The notes under the pieces were generated by a model that worked only from the letters and a program-made list of their open reading frames with translations, was not told the origin of the DNA and did not search any database. Below, one piece after another: positions 1-9,640 of a DNA stretch of 64,000 bases (positions are counted from its first letter, which is position 1; the number at the start of each line of letters is the position of its first letter). The DNA comes from Cristatella mucedo. Lineage: Eukaryota > Bryozoa > Phylactolaemata > Cristatellidae. Position numbers and translations under genes: made by a program. The stretch spans positions 6,993,501 through 7,057,500 of the forward strand of contig WPIO01000010.1 of assembly GCA_009760855.2 (NCBI GenBank), given 5' to 3'.

Positions 1-170
1 TGAGTCAGCCAGCCTTCACACAATGTCCCACGTCCGTAGCAGCATACTGAGCACACTTTAGCGACTAGCAAATGCAACGCGAGTTGTTTAGGACCATACA
101 AGCCACGTATAATTGCACATTCGTTGCAGCACACCCTGTGGTCAGAGTAGCACAAAGGAACTTACAAGGA

Positions 171-1349
171 TTACTTGTTCGGCACGAACTTGAGGGAGTG
201 GCTGAATATTCAGAATCGCGATTGGCCCTTCTTGGGTCCATCACCGAGGAACTCGTGGCCCAAACCATTTCCGCACTTTCCGCAGGACACCTGCAATTAC
301 GGAGTCAAGATCTTGCACTGTGTCACGACAGAACCCATGAGAACGCCAGGCGGTTTGCACAAGGCGCTAGGCGGCGAAGGCACCAACTCAGCCAGCACGC
401 TAATCATGATGATTCGAGGCCACGGCGTGCGGCGGCGGGCAAGGGGCCAGGCATGGGAGCCGGAACCGAGTCACACCAAGACGCACGGGATCGCAAAATA
501 CGTCCAACACTAAAAGACTGCAAATCTCGAAAAGCTTGCAGAGCACCCTGCCCTGCGTTCACTCGCAGTCGCATGGCTGCTTGGCGTTAGTAGACGGCAA
601 CACAGGCCACTCTTTCAAGCGCCTGTCGCGCCGACGCGAATGGCATAGCATCAGCTGTGATGGCAGCAGCAGCAGCAGCACTGGCACCAACAGCTGCAAC
701 AAGAGCGGCCCACTCTGTGGCCGCCGAGTGAGGCGCCGAGCAGCCAACCGATGACAGCAGCCCGAGTCGCGTGTCGCCAACACCCCGGCAACTCGCCATG
801 CCGCAAAAACTTAAAGGCAGCTGCATGCCAAACTGCCGCCACCACACCGGTCGGCGGCACGAAGTGAGTGGGGGGGGAGCAAAGCTGCAAATTCGCCAAA
901 CTGCCGTGCGGGCTTGCCCCTGAGAAACGGCCACGTGCCGCTCGCCTTCGAATGTGAAAGGCGCTGCCAGTGAGCGGCACTGCCTCTCGCTCTCGGAGCC
1001 TTCGGATACCTTCAGCGCTCCAGGCCCGTCGGGACGCTTTGACAAGCTGTCGGGGTGCACTGTGGCATTGAATGCCGGCCAAGGCGACGAGTGCTTATAC
1101 TTGGCGACGCTAGCGAACAAGTCGTAGCCACAGCGACTGCACTGGTAAGTCCCTGAAAGAGGCATTGGAAAAACTGGAGACGAGCAGACGACGAGATTAC
1201 CTTTATGGCATTCGGCCGGTCTTCCTCTGGCACTTTAACAAGGCTATTGGGATGTATCGTTTCTGTAAACGCTGGCCATGGAGACGAGTGCGCATACTTT
1301 GATCTACTGGAAAACAGCTCGAAGCCACATTGTGCACACTGGTAGTGTC
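171..1349 (-). CDS. MSRB1: Methionine-R-sulfoxide reductase B1 (selenoprotein R), 3' part, with two alternative middle exons
   Basis: MSRB1 reduces methionine-R-sulfoxide in proteins, using a zinc-stabilised fold and a catalytic selenocysteine. Three minus-strand exons are visible: 1201-1349 (call it 2b), 1010-1152 (2a) and 171-290 (last). Exons 2a and 2b each carry the first zinc CxxC (CSRC or CAQC) and the family motif HSSPWPAF. The last exon carries the second CxxC (CGKC), GHEF, and RF-U-IFS, where U is an in-frame TGA at 210-212, followed by a TAA stop at 171-173. Joined to either middle exon, the last exon gives an open frame that aligns with animal MSRB1 throughout. Exons 2a and 2b both start in phase 1 and end in phase 0, so either can be used but not both. 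The first coding exon (start codon and about 18 residues in vertebrates) was not found. A SECIS element is required but is not convincing in the 170 bp of 3' sequence available; it probably lies beyond the window edge. Confidence 0.92.
1010..1152 (-). CDS. MSRB1: MSRB1 alternative middle exon 2a
   Basis: This exon has 143 nt: two bases finishing a glycine codon, then 47 codons ending in ALK. The acceptor is a pyrimidine-rich tract ending TTTCAG, and the donor is AAG|GTATCC. It encodes [13 protein letters not shown], then [11 protein letters not shown], then a variable tail. It differs from exon 2b at many positions, with shared core motifs, so it is an old duplicate rather than an assembly artefact. 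It has no internal stop or frameshift and both splice sites are intact. Confidence 0.88.
1201..1349 (-). CDS. MSRB1: MSRB1 alternative middle exon 2b
   Basis: This exon has 149 nt: two bases finishing a codon, then 49 codons ending in AIK. The acceptor is a CT-rich tract ending CTTTTAG and the donor is AAG|GTAATC. It encodes [20 protein letters not shown] and then the SSPWPAF core. It resembles vertebrate MSRB1 more closely than exon 2a does, notably in [20 protein letters not shown]. It lies upstream of 2a in transcription, with only 48 bp (1153-1200) between them. Confidence 0.9.
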
Positions 1350-1417
1350 CTAAAAGAGAGAGAAAGAGGGATGCAAAAGTCGGTACATTCCAGAACCAGA
1401 TCTAAATATTAGTGGCT

Positions 1418-1689
1418 CTACCTATGAGACAGACGCTCAGCCTCACGGAAAGAAAGAGCTCGTGGCTGCCTCGCTTCCTTCTCCTCCAGCTTCTTCTTCT
1501 CTGACTGGAATGTAAATGTGCAGCCGGCCTTGTGCGGATGGTGGCACCAAAAGCTGTGTACATGGGTACAAGTAAAATGAAGGTGCGTTCCTTCTAGCTA
1601 CAGCTGCTAGCCTCCACTTGCAGTGAGAGATGCAGAATTGCAGGAACTCCAACCCACGATCTTGGTCGAGAAGTGCAGGTGCCTTAGCC
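1418..1689 (-). CDS. Two exons of an unidentified protein with a Cys/His cluster
   Basis: I see two phase-compatible exons, 1618-1689 and 1418-1553. The first ends in phase 2 and the second supplies one base, joining FCISHCN to FWCHHPHKAGC. The peptide then runs through TFTFQSEKKKLEEKE and a basic stretch to LSHR and a TAG at 1418-1420. The Cys and His spacing suggests a small metal-binding module followed by a charged helix. I do not recognise the family. The stop falls about 70 bp before MSRB1 exon 2b, which leaves little room for a separate MSRB1 promoter. An alternative donor at 1446-1445 (TTCC|GTGAGG, phase 1) would splice this exon in frame into either MSRB1 middle exon, so an N-terminal extension or fusion isoform is possible. 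Upstream exons were not found. Confidence 0.4.
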
Positions 1690-1884
1690 CTGGGCTAGGA
1701 CCAAGGGCACCTTGTGCAGGCACAAGCTTACAAGTAAGTCGTCGAAAACCTTCGTTGCCACAAGCACCGCGTCGTCGTGGCTTAGCGAGAACACTAGACA
1801 ACACGTGTGAGGCTAATTTCTTTAGTTAATCCGTATAGCTACATTTGTGCACCGTTTTGGCTGGGAAAAAATTTAATCAGCTCT

Positions 1885-2992
1885 CTTCAGCAAACTTTTT
1901 CAAATTGAACGACGCACGCCAACTCACTAGTTACAAGCAAAGCGTCACCGTGAAATTGAAAAACATATCCCTCTAAATTGGCTAAACCAGCATATCTCCT
2001 GTAGCATCTGCACGAAATCTGGGTGTCAGGTTCTGAAGTGATCATTCACTAGACGACCACATCAGCTCCACCGCCAAGTCTGCCTACTTTCAGCTGCTAC
2101 GAAATATCTCAAAAACTCGGGCCAGCACAGAAAGAGAGGGATACCATCGGAGCCGCTATGGCACACTAAGTAAGGCGGCTGATTTTTACGACCTCGGTCC
2201 CGAGGTCATGGGTTCAAATCCTTCGGTGGGTGATCCTTTATCGCTGCTGCAAGCGGTGATGATAGCCTGTAAGGCTCTTCTGTCGCTATACAAAAAAGGC
2301 TGTCAAATCAGCTAGTATTTATTATTTATTTATTTACCAGATCCAAGTTGGTCCATGCATTTGCGACATCACATCTCGACTTCTGTAACTCACTATTTGC
2401 AAGTCGTTCGGCCAGTGCTATAAGGCACTTACAGTTGGTTGGTGTAAAACTCTGCAGCTAGGTTTGTCTGCATAGTGAGCACTGCAGTTGCAATACACCT
2501 CTGCTCACCGACCTGCACTCACTCCCCCTCAAGCAGTGCATCGACAACAAGGTCAGTGTCACTCACCTCTACGTCCCTTCAGTTTCTCTAGCACAGGCCT
2601 ACTTAACCGAACTACTTTCCTATCAGACCACCATCGTACTACCCGCTCTTCTGACTCAAGTCGTTTAGCTTTGCTTCGAACAGCCTCAAACAAATTTGCA
2701 GACCGTGAATTTCGTATGCATGTTCCTTAAGCCTGGAAATCACTCGCGACTGACGTCACGATATCGCCTGACTGACAACATTTAAAAAGAAGCTAAAAAC
2801 GCAACGACTCCTGGCAGCATTTGCTGGGTCGAAGTGAGGGCCCTATGTATACTTATGAGTGCTGACGCTTTGCATCTCGTGACGAACCATTTACAAATTT
2901 TCCCTTACATCATACGTGAACGCCTAAACAGAGATTTGGTATGCTGAGGATGCCATACAAATGTCTTATAATTCTTACTATTATCATTCAAC
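1885..2992 (+). mobile_element. LINE-A fragment (CR1/L2-like, C-terminal ORF2 and 3' end), split by a SINE
   Basis: The sequence aligns along its length with the better copy at 47.7-49.5 kb: the segment after the RT domain, the SKLVHAF-like and FCNS-like regions, and the 3' end. It carries many stops and indels. A SINE-1 copy at 2147-2334 interrupts it with a duplicated TACCA. Confidence 0.85.
2147..2334 (+). mobile_element. SINE-1 copy, tRNA-derived, inserted in LINE-A
   Basis: A tRNA-like head carries an A-box-like TGGCACACTAAG and a B-box GGTTCAAATCC. It is followed by a conserved body (GATCCTTTATCGC..., GGCTCTTCTGTCGCTATAC) and a TTTA-rich tail. TACCA flanks it on both sides and occurs once in the uninterrupted LINE, so this is a target-site duplication. 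Confidence 0.9.
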
Positions 2993-4110
2993 GAGGCTGC
3001 CGTAAGTACCTACCAGGGCGTGTCATTTGTTTCCTCGGCACGTCCGCCTGGTGAGGCTCTAAATTACGGGGTCTCGTACTAAATACGCACAGCTATTGCA
3101 GCTGAACAACCAGCAGTGTTAGCGGGCGGACAGTTGGGAACTTGCTCAGCCTGTCGCTATCCCACAAACTACTAGAGCTACTCTCGGCAGACGTCGTAGC
3201 TAGGCAGCCGCTACTAACTCACGAGGAGCGAGCAAGTGAACGCTTCGCAGTCGGGCCAGGCACGTTTTCGCTGCTCTCCACTCCTGCAATCTTCAAGGCA
3301 ACGCCAAGCTTGTCGCTCGAATCAGATGCCAGAGAGGTAGAACGGTTACAACTCGAGGGAAGAGAATAAAAAACGGAGATTCAGCTTCTAGCGAGACCGA
3401 CTAATATGAAAATTAGCCTTTGAATCACACTTTCGCATTCAACGTTGGAGTTGATCACACATTTTCCCGCTCAAGCGTGCATCGGGCGGCGTCACAGCAT
3501 TTCCGGCCTCACGTCCATCGGAATGACTCGGCAACATCAGGTTGGCAAATGCGAATAGCAGAAGTCTACTCGCGCACGCTTTTACGCTAGATTTTGTGAC
3601 AGTTTTATAGAGCGCTCGCATATATATATGTGACGACAGCATCGACTTTTCTGTCGCGGACGGGTACCGTGCAAATCCAGTTCATACCGTAAATATCTTA
3701 CTTTAATTCGTCATAATATTCATTCAATGATACCCAAAGCCGGTAATAACTGCCGTAGTGTCTCACCTGTCTCGAAATGATCTCGAAACTTCTCGCTGCC
3801 TTCCCACGAGCAGAAAGACATTCCAGCTGGACTGCGCTAACGCCGAGCTCTTACATAATACGTGTGACAGCGATCCTCGCTGTTCTGAAACCTTGACCTA
3901 TTTGCCCCACCCACGTTTCCTGAACTCCCAGTCTCCGCCCCCATCCCAGTGCTGAGCTGAGCGACTCAGCTGAAGTCGCCAGGCCCTACCCACCTACTTT
4001 AGAAGCATACGAACCAAAGGCACGGCGTCAAACGATTTGAGGCTCGTACGAGGTATAGCTATACGATTGAATTCAGAAGAGGGGGGTACGATATCTATCT
4101 AACCTGACAG
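2993..4110. other. Intergenic sequence without recognised feature
   Basis: Short open frames on both strands look random. No splice-linked coding signal, tRNA or structured repeat was seen here. Confidence 0.5.
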
Positions 4111-4127
4111 GGGTATAGTTCTGATTA

Positions 4128-4590
4128 GTAGACTGGAGTGAGAATGAAGGGACCTAAAAGTGAGTGACAAAACCTTGAAGTTGATGCGTTGCTTGACTGG
4201 GAGCCAGTGCAGGTCGGCGAGAAGTGGTGCAATTTGGCAACGGCGACGCTCACGACAGCCGAGTTTAGCTGCAAGTTTTGCACCAATTGTAAGCGCCTGA
4301 TTGCACTGGTCAGTAGACCAGAAAGCCGTGAGTTGCAGAAGTCGAAATGGGATGTCACAAATGCATGGACCAACTTAGATCTGGTATCCCTGTCTAAACA
4401 AGCCCGAATTTTAGCATTTTCATGTACCTGAAAGTAGACAGACTTGACTTTGACTGTACAGCTGATTTGGTCGTTCAATGAAAGGTCACTTTGGAAAAGG
4501 ATTCTCAGATTTCGTGTAGATTCAACAGGAGCTAAACAGGCAGAGCCAATTTTGAGCATTTACCTTTCCAATTTCTGAGTCACACTTAAA
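4128..4590 (-). mobile_element. LINE-A fragment, minus orientation
   Basis: The minus strand encodes a degraded stretch matching the post-RT region of the 47.7-kb [54 protein letters not shown]. Frameshifts follow. Both ends are truncated. Confidence 0.85.
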
Positions 4591-4919
4591 GATACTGAAA
4601 ATTGCTGACTTTGAGAAATCTTGACTTTCTATTTTAAGAGGTCCTTAATGTATTCGTGTCTGTTCATTAGGCATACTTCGCCGTATGCAGTTTCGTTTGG
4701 AAGCAAGCCCCTCGCGCCTGTCTGGGATGGCTATTAATACGCTGGTGCTGATCGGTGGTGCAAAGATTCTTCGGCGCCAGGAAAATTATGCGGCACTTGT
4801 ATGAGCGTGATTGGGTGAATGTAGGTTGATGGGGCTGGCTTAGTTTAAGACTCCACTTGTAGTTCGTGTGTAGTTGTGTTCTGTAGCAGGTCATCACCAT
4901 TTCTTATGCTAGGTGCATT

Positions 4920-6093
4920 TGTATCCAGGCCAGGTTCGGTTGGCTGGGACAGGACGGCTGTAATGTGGTAAGGGTCACCGGCTAGGCCGGGTCTGACCTA
5001 TTGCATTGCCGGATGTGCGGTGACGAGAGGTCACCGGGGCTCTTGGGTAGGGGAAGTTGGCCGAGTAAGCCGTGGTGTTGGAGGCTCCCGGTCTCGCCGA
5101 GTTATGCACCTGGATGGTTGCAGGCGTGCTCGAGCGATCCGGCCACGAACGAAAGGCAACGAGTGCTCAAGACCCTAGTGGAGCTGGATAGCACGCTCGT
5201 TATTGTGATTTGTATATTTCGCGTATCGCGTGTATCCCCGTGTATCGGCGAGCCGTGATGGCACACTAGGTAAGGCGGTTGCTTTCACGACCTCGGTCCC
5301 GAGGTCGTGGGTTCGATTCCTGCGGTGGGCGATCCTATATCGCCTCTGCAAGCGGTGGTGATAGCCGTAAAGGCTCTTCTGTCGCTATACAAAAAGAGGC
5401 TGTTTAATCAGCTAGGATTTATTTATTTATCCTGTTTATTTATTTATCCGCCCACCCCAGTGAGTTGGCGTCTTTCGGCGGAAGCTCTCGACTGCGGTAG
5501 ACGTCGACTCCGACCTGCCAAGCAGCTACTCAGCTAGCCGGATCTTTTACGGCGTACGCTCGTACTGTTGGGACGGAGTCAGTACAATGGCGGGACTGAC
5601 CTACTAACACGTTTGTTTGCGCTTGCTTCGTCGTCTTGCGCCCCTGTAGTTTACCTTGCATAGGACCTGTAGTTTGATTGCCGTCGCGCACTGCACAAAA
5701 CACCAGCCGACGAGCAACATCACCAGTTTATTCCATCTACACACGGAGCAGGCCGAAGCACGACTCTCCTCGCCCCTCTCACCCACCGGAGTCCCCCGAC
5801 TCCCTTGCCAAAACAACCACTAATAGCACGTCCCGGCTGCTTACCACAACGAGTGTCACAGCCCACTCGTACAGCGATCAGGGGCAGTGTCATCAATTAA
5901 ATAAAACCACAGGACCTTCCCCTGTAGACTTGTTTTGTTCCCCTGTTGTTGTTGGCGCATACGTTGTTATAAAGAGGTTTAACCTGACGTCCTCTCGTCT
6001 TACCCTAGCTCAGCGGCATGACGAGCGGCAGCGTGGCCGGAGTATGGTGGCACTTGGCCGGAAATAGCCTCTGACCACTGGAACTCGGCTACA
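4920..6093. mobile_element. Solo LTR copy 1, with internal insertions
   Basis: The element begins TGTATCCAGG and ends CTCGGCTACA, so its ends are TGTA...TACA. CATT lies directly outside both ends, a 4-bp target duplication. It aligns with the second copy at 6786-7521, apart from a SINE-1 near 5249-5435 and about 260 extra bases near 5656-5920. The alignment resumes after each. There is no internal retroelement coding region, so it is a solo LTR or a non-autonomous element. No family name can be given. Confidence 0.8.
5249..5435 (+). mobile_element. SINE-1 copy inside solo LTR 1
   Basis: The head contains an 11-bp inverted repeat, CACGACCTCGG-tc-CCGAGGTCGTG, just before the B-box GGTTCGATTCC. 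The conserved body and TTTA tail follow. The same SINE-to-LTR junction recurs at 55.09-55.34 kb. Confidence 0.88.
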
Positions 6094-6264
6094 CATTTAT
6101 TGAGAGCAAGCAGCATAGTTCGCTTCCGCTGTGCGGGTATATGAGCTTTCCTGAAAAGTTTGCATCTTAAATCCTTATCAGGGTAGATCACGTCGGTATC
6201 CTGATGCTTCTGCATTCTGTGGAATGAGAATGGAGAGCAGTTTCAGTGGCATTTTTAGCTCCAT

Positions 6265-6494
6265 ATCCTGATTGAAAGTTGCAAGCAAGATCGACTGAGC
6301 TGGTGTAATCGTATAGCTCCTGAGCCACCGCTCATGCAACTTTCTTTGATAAAATAACAAAAAATAATATATCTCATTTGTACATCCCGATTGGAAGCTG
6401 CAAGCAAGATCGACTGAGCTGGTGTAATCGTATAGCTTCTGAGCCACCGCTCATGCAACTTTCTTTGATAAAATAATATATCTCATTTGTACAG
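6265..6494. repeat. Two-copy tandem repeat, about 119 bp
   Basis: Two near-identical blocks share GCAAGCAAGATCGACTGAGC, the following TGGTGTAATCGTATAGC, and an AT-rich end containing ATATCTCATTTGTAC. The offset between copies is 119 bp. Differences are few, so the duplication is young. Confidence 0.85.
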
Positions 6495-6600
6495 TGCCCT
6501 AAGAGAACTGAATCTCCATCCGAGGGCTCAATCCCAGGACCTCGGTAGTCAAAAGCGACCACCTTGACCTCGATCTTCGGAGGCGAGCACCTTAAACCCC
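6455..6600 (-). mobile_element. SINE-2 copy, minus orientation
   Basis: On the minus strand a tRNA-like head (AGGTGCTCGCC type) is followed by a tail resembling the LINE-A 3' end (GTTCTCTTAGGGCACTGTAC). It is divergent and its borders are approximate. Confidence 0.55.
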
Positions 6601-6785
6601 GGGTGATAAGAATCGGAGAGGAGGGGAGTGGATAAAAGTAACTTTGTTTCTCAAAATCTAGGATCTATTTTTTAAATAAACATAAGCGGTTTTCAGTGTG
6701 GCAGTGACTTCACGGGAAACCGGGGGACGCGTTGACAATATTTGCTATTATGTGCAGCAATAGATCTTTGCAACTCTTGTTGTTT

Positions 6786-7521
6786 TGTACCCAGGCTGGG
6801 TTCGGTTGGCTGGGACCGGACGGCTTTAGTGAGGGTTAGGGTCACCGGCTAGGCCGGGGTCGGACCCTACGGCATGGCCGGATGTATGCGGTGACGTGGG
6901 GTCACCGGGGCTCTTGGGTACGGGAAGTTGGCCAAGTAAGTCGTGGTGTTGGAGGCTCCCGGTCTCGCCGAGTTATGCACCTGGATTCGTGCAGGCGTGC
7001 TCCGGCGATGCTGCCACGCACGCAAGGGAACGAGTACCCAAGGCCCGAGCGGAGCCGGATAGCTCGCTCGTTGTTGAGACTTGTATATACCGCGTTCAGA
7101 GTGTAGCGTGTTCGTGACCCCCCCGTGTGTTGGCGTCTTTCGGTGGAAGCTTACGACTGTGGCAGTTGTCAACTCGGACTAACCAGCAGTTACTCAGCCA
7201 GCCGGGTTTTGGACGGCGTACGCTCGTACTGTTGGATTCGGAGTTGGTACAACGACAGGACTGCAGAAGCCGACTGACCCCCAACTAACACGTTTGTTCG
7301 CGCTTGCTGCGTCGTCTTGCGCCCCCGTAGTGTACTGTGTATAGGACCCTCCCTGTAGACTTGTTTAGTTCACCTGTTGTTGTTGGCGCATGCGTTATAA
7401 AGATGTTTAACCTGACGGCCGCTCGTCTTACCCTAGCTCGGCGGTATGGCGAGCGGCAGCGTGGCCGGAGGATGGCGGGGTTTGGCGGGAATTAGCCTCT
7501 GACCCCTGGAACCCGGCTACA
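6786..7521. mobile_element. Solo LTR copy 2
   Basis: The element starts TGTACCCAGG, ends CCCGGCTACA, and has GTTT directly outside both ends. At 736 bp it is the uninterrupted version of copy 1. Near the 3' part both copies carry TTATAAAGA, a possible promoter element. Confidence 0.82.
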
Positions 7522-7960
7522 GTTTTACGGTGGCTCTGGCGGTGGTAGTTCTTCTGGAGTCTCGTGGAGACACAAGCGAGGACGTGAGTGGTTAACGAGA
7601 CTCTTTTTTCTCACAGCCTACATATATAAGAGAGCTCGATGAATCACAGCAGACGTCAAGACAGATAACAGACATTAGTGGTCTGACGTTTCGCTGCTTC
7701 AATGGCTTAAACTACTGGCCACATGTGAGGCATGTACATTAGTGTTAGGGCGCTTCGCTAATTACAACAGCAGAAGCCGCAGGCGCATAAACACTCTTAA
7801 GGAGAACTGCTGGGACAGGGAAAGCATGATTGATGGTCTTCCTACCGTAGAATGCAAATCTAGCAATGAGTTTGATTGAGACAGTCGTGAACGAGAAGAA
7901 AGAAAGAGCAGGGTGATGTGAAGAGTGTGTCTCTACTTTTTAGCTGCCTTTTCAAGCAAA
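7522..7960. other. Intergenic sequence, nothing recognised
   Basis: No coding, tRNA or repeat signal could be supported between the LTR and the next SINE fragment. Confidence 0.5.
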
Positions 7961-7967
7961 GTTTTTT

Positions 7968-8085
7968 ATTTCGAATCCTGCAGTGGGCGATCCTTTATTG
8001 TCGCTGCAAGCGGTGGTGATAGCCGTAAAGGCTCTTCTGTCGCTTTACAAAAAAAGGCTGTTAAATCAGCTAGTATTTTTTCAAT
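7968..8085 (+). mobile_element. SINE-1 fragment, 5' truncated
   Basis: It starts within the B-box (TTCGAATCCTGCAGTGGGCG) and continues through the conserved body to GTTAAATCAGCTAGTATT. The A-box half is missing. Confidence 0.85.
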
Positions 8086-8309
8086 TTTCAAAATTGGCAA
8101 ACGGGGGTGTGAATGGCTGTAATTTTGGTTGGGGTAGCCTCGCTTGGCCCTTTCGACCAAACAAAAGAGGAGCTTTCGCCACCCTGGCGCCCCTCCGTAC
8201 GCCCTAGCAGAAGAGTACGCCTCATGCATTCTGCCTTGCACGATGAAGCGGTTCTCTTTGCAGCGGGCTCCGTTGGTTTCTCTCTGTTGCAGCTACGTAC
8301 GTGTCAGCC

Positions 8310-8560
8310 AAAGCCTAGAACTCACTACTGACTGGCGTTTCGACATCCCTGACTTAAAGTTTTAACAAAGCCCACAAGCCTACCTAAAAAAACACAACAC
8401 GTGCTTTGCCAATTAGAATTGCTCGTGATGTGCTTATTCATACTGACAGTGCACATGGTATCCTTAAATAATTTACATGCTTCCTTTCCAGCTTATTTAA
8501 ATTACATAGAAATGGATTTAGTTCTCTTAGGGCAATGTACAAATGTCTTATTATTATTAT
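8310..8560 (+). mobile_element. LINE-A 3' fragment
   Basis: It matches the last coding part and 3' UTR of LINE-A: the CACTCCC...CCTGACTTAAA region, then TTAGTTCTCTTAGGGCAATG and a short TTATTATTATT tail. It is heavily mutated. Confidence 0.65.
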
Positions 8561-8710
8561 CGCCGAGATGGTTTGGTCCAGCGGTGAAGGTGCTCGCCCC
8601 GATCAAGGTCTGGCTGAAGTCGTGGGCTGGAGCCCCGAGGCATATGTGAAGCGCCTGGATAGATATTAAGTTCTCTTGAGGCGCTATACAAATGAATTAC
8701 ATATTTTTTA
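8561..8710 (+). mobile_element. SINE-2 copy with LINE-like tail
   Basis: The tRNA-like head contains GGTTTGGTCCAGCGGTGAAG. The tail contains GCGCC...GGCGC arms around ATTAAGTTCTCTT, matching the terminal stem-loop of LINE-A. It lies immediately after a LINE-A tail. Confidence 0.65.
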
Positions 8711-9640
8711 TATATTATTAAATTATTCAAGCAATCAATCGTCGCGCATCGACCACGAGTAGCAGGAACTTGACTCAATGTCCTAGCTCTGCAAATTACC
8801 ATTATTAAAAAGTACATATAGCTCTTAGACGTCTTAACTAGACAAGTCACTACTTGGTCGTTTGTGGCCCGAATAATACCGCCGATTATGCCATACGCAC
8901 GAGTATTCAACTCAGTCTGCATAAAGCAGGAGGAGGCCTACCTCGTGACAGCAAGCAATATAGTGCATTTATCGTCAGCGACGAAGGGTAACTGATCTCC
9001 AACATCAGCCATGGCGTGCAACAACTCTCGTACGACTAACTCAAAGCCTAGAGCTCAGCAACTCAGCAACGGAGCGATGCATGGGAGCATTTGCCCGCCT
9101 ACAGAGAGAAGCGACTCGGGCCGCTCGCTATGCCCCCCCCCCGACCGTCACCAACGACGAAACTACGTCTTGTTTCTACTCGAAGAGCAACCGCCGAGTT
9201 CGTGTCGAATAAAAGCAATGATTTTGCGCCATAATTTTTCAGCAATTCATGTATACATTGCAGCCCACACGAAAATCTTGCTCGTCTTGCACTCTACATA
9301 AAACATCGCAGGTCTCATACCCCAAATGAAAATCTCTGGCTCACTTGGTTTGGCCCAAATTCTGGAGAACAGCTCTCTGCCTACTACATGTCTGGGGCTT
9401 TTATGTTGCGTTGGCCCTAGATTATTACATAATCGGTTCGCAGCCATAATAGTTCAGGAACCGCAAATAATGAATGTTAGTCATAATCTGGCTGATTTAA
9501 CCGGCCGCCATTTCACTGTCCGGCGAACCAAACGGGCTCCGAAGCTCTCATGAGCTCCCTAAAAAGAGCACCACGCGGTCTCCACAGCTATCATGAGTTC
9601 CCCAAAAAACATGTGCGAGTGTTACATTCATTAATTTGGT
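8711..9640. other. Intergenic sequence, nothing recognised
   Basis: The sequence looks unique, with short open frames only. No supported gene. Confidence 0.45.

Noticed and set aside
72-590. 172-codon plus-strand open frame
   Set aside because: It lies antisense to the MSRB1 last exon and its intron. The minus strand has clear family homology and this frame has none.
5249-5435. Functional tRNA genes at this and similar B-box matches
   Set aside because: The arms do not fold as a full cloverleaf, and the same body and tail recur in nine places, so these are SINEs.
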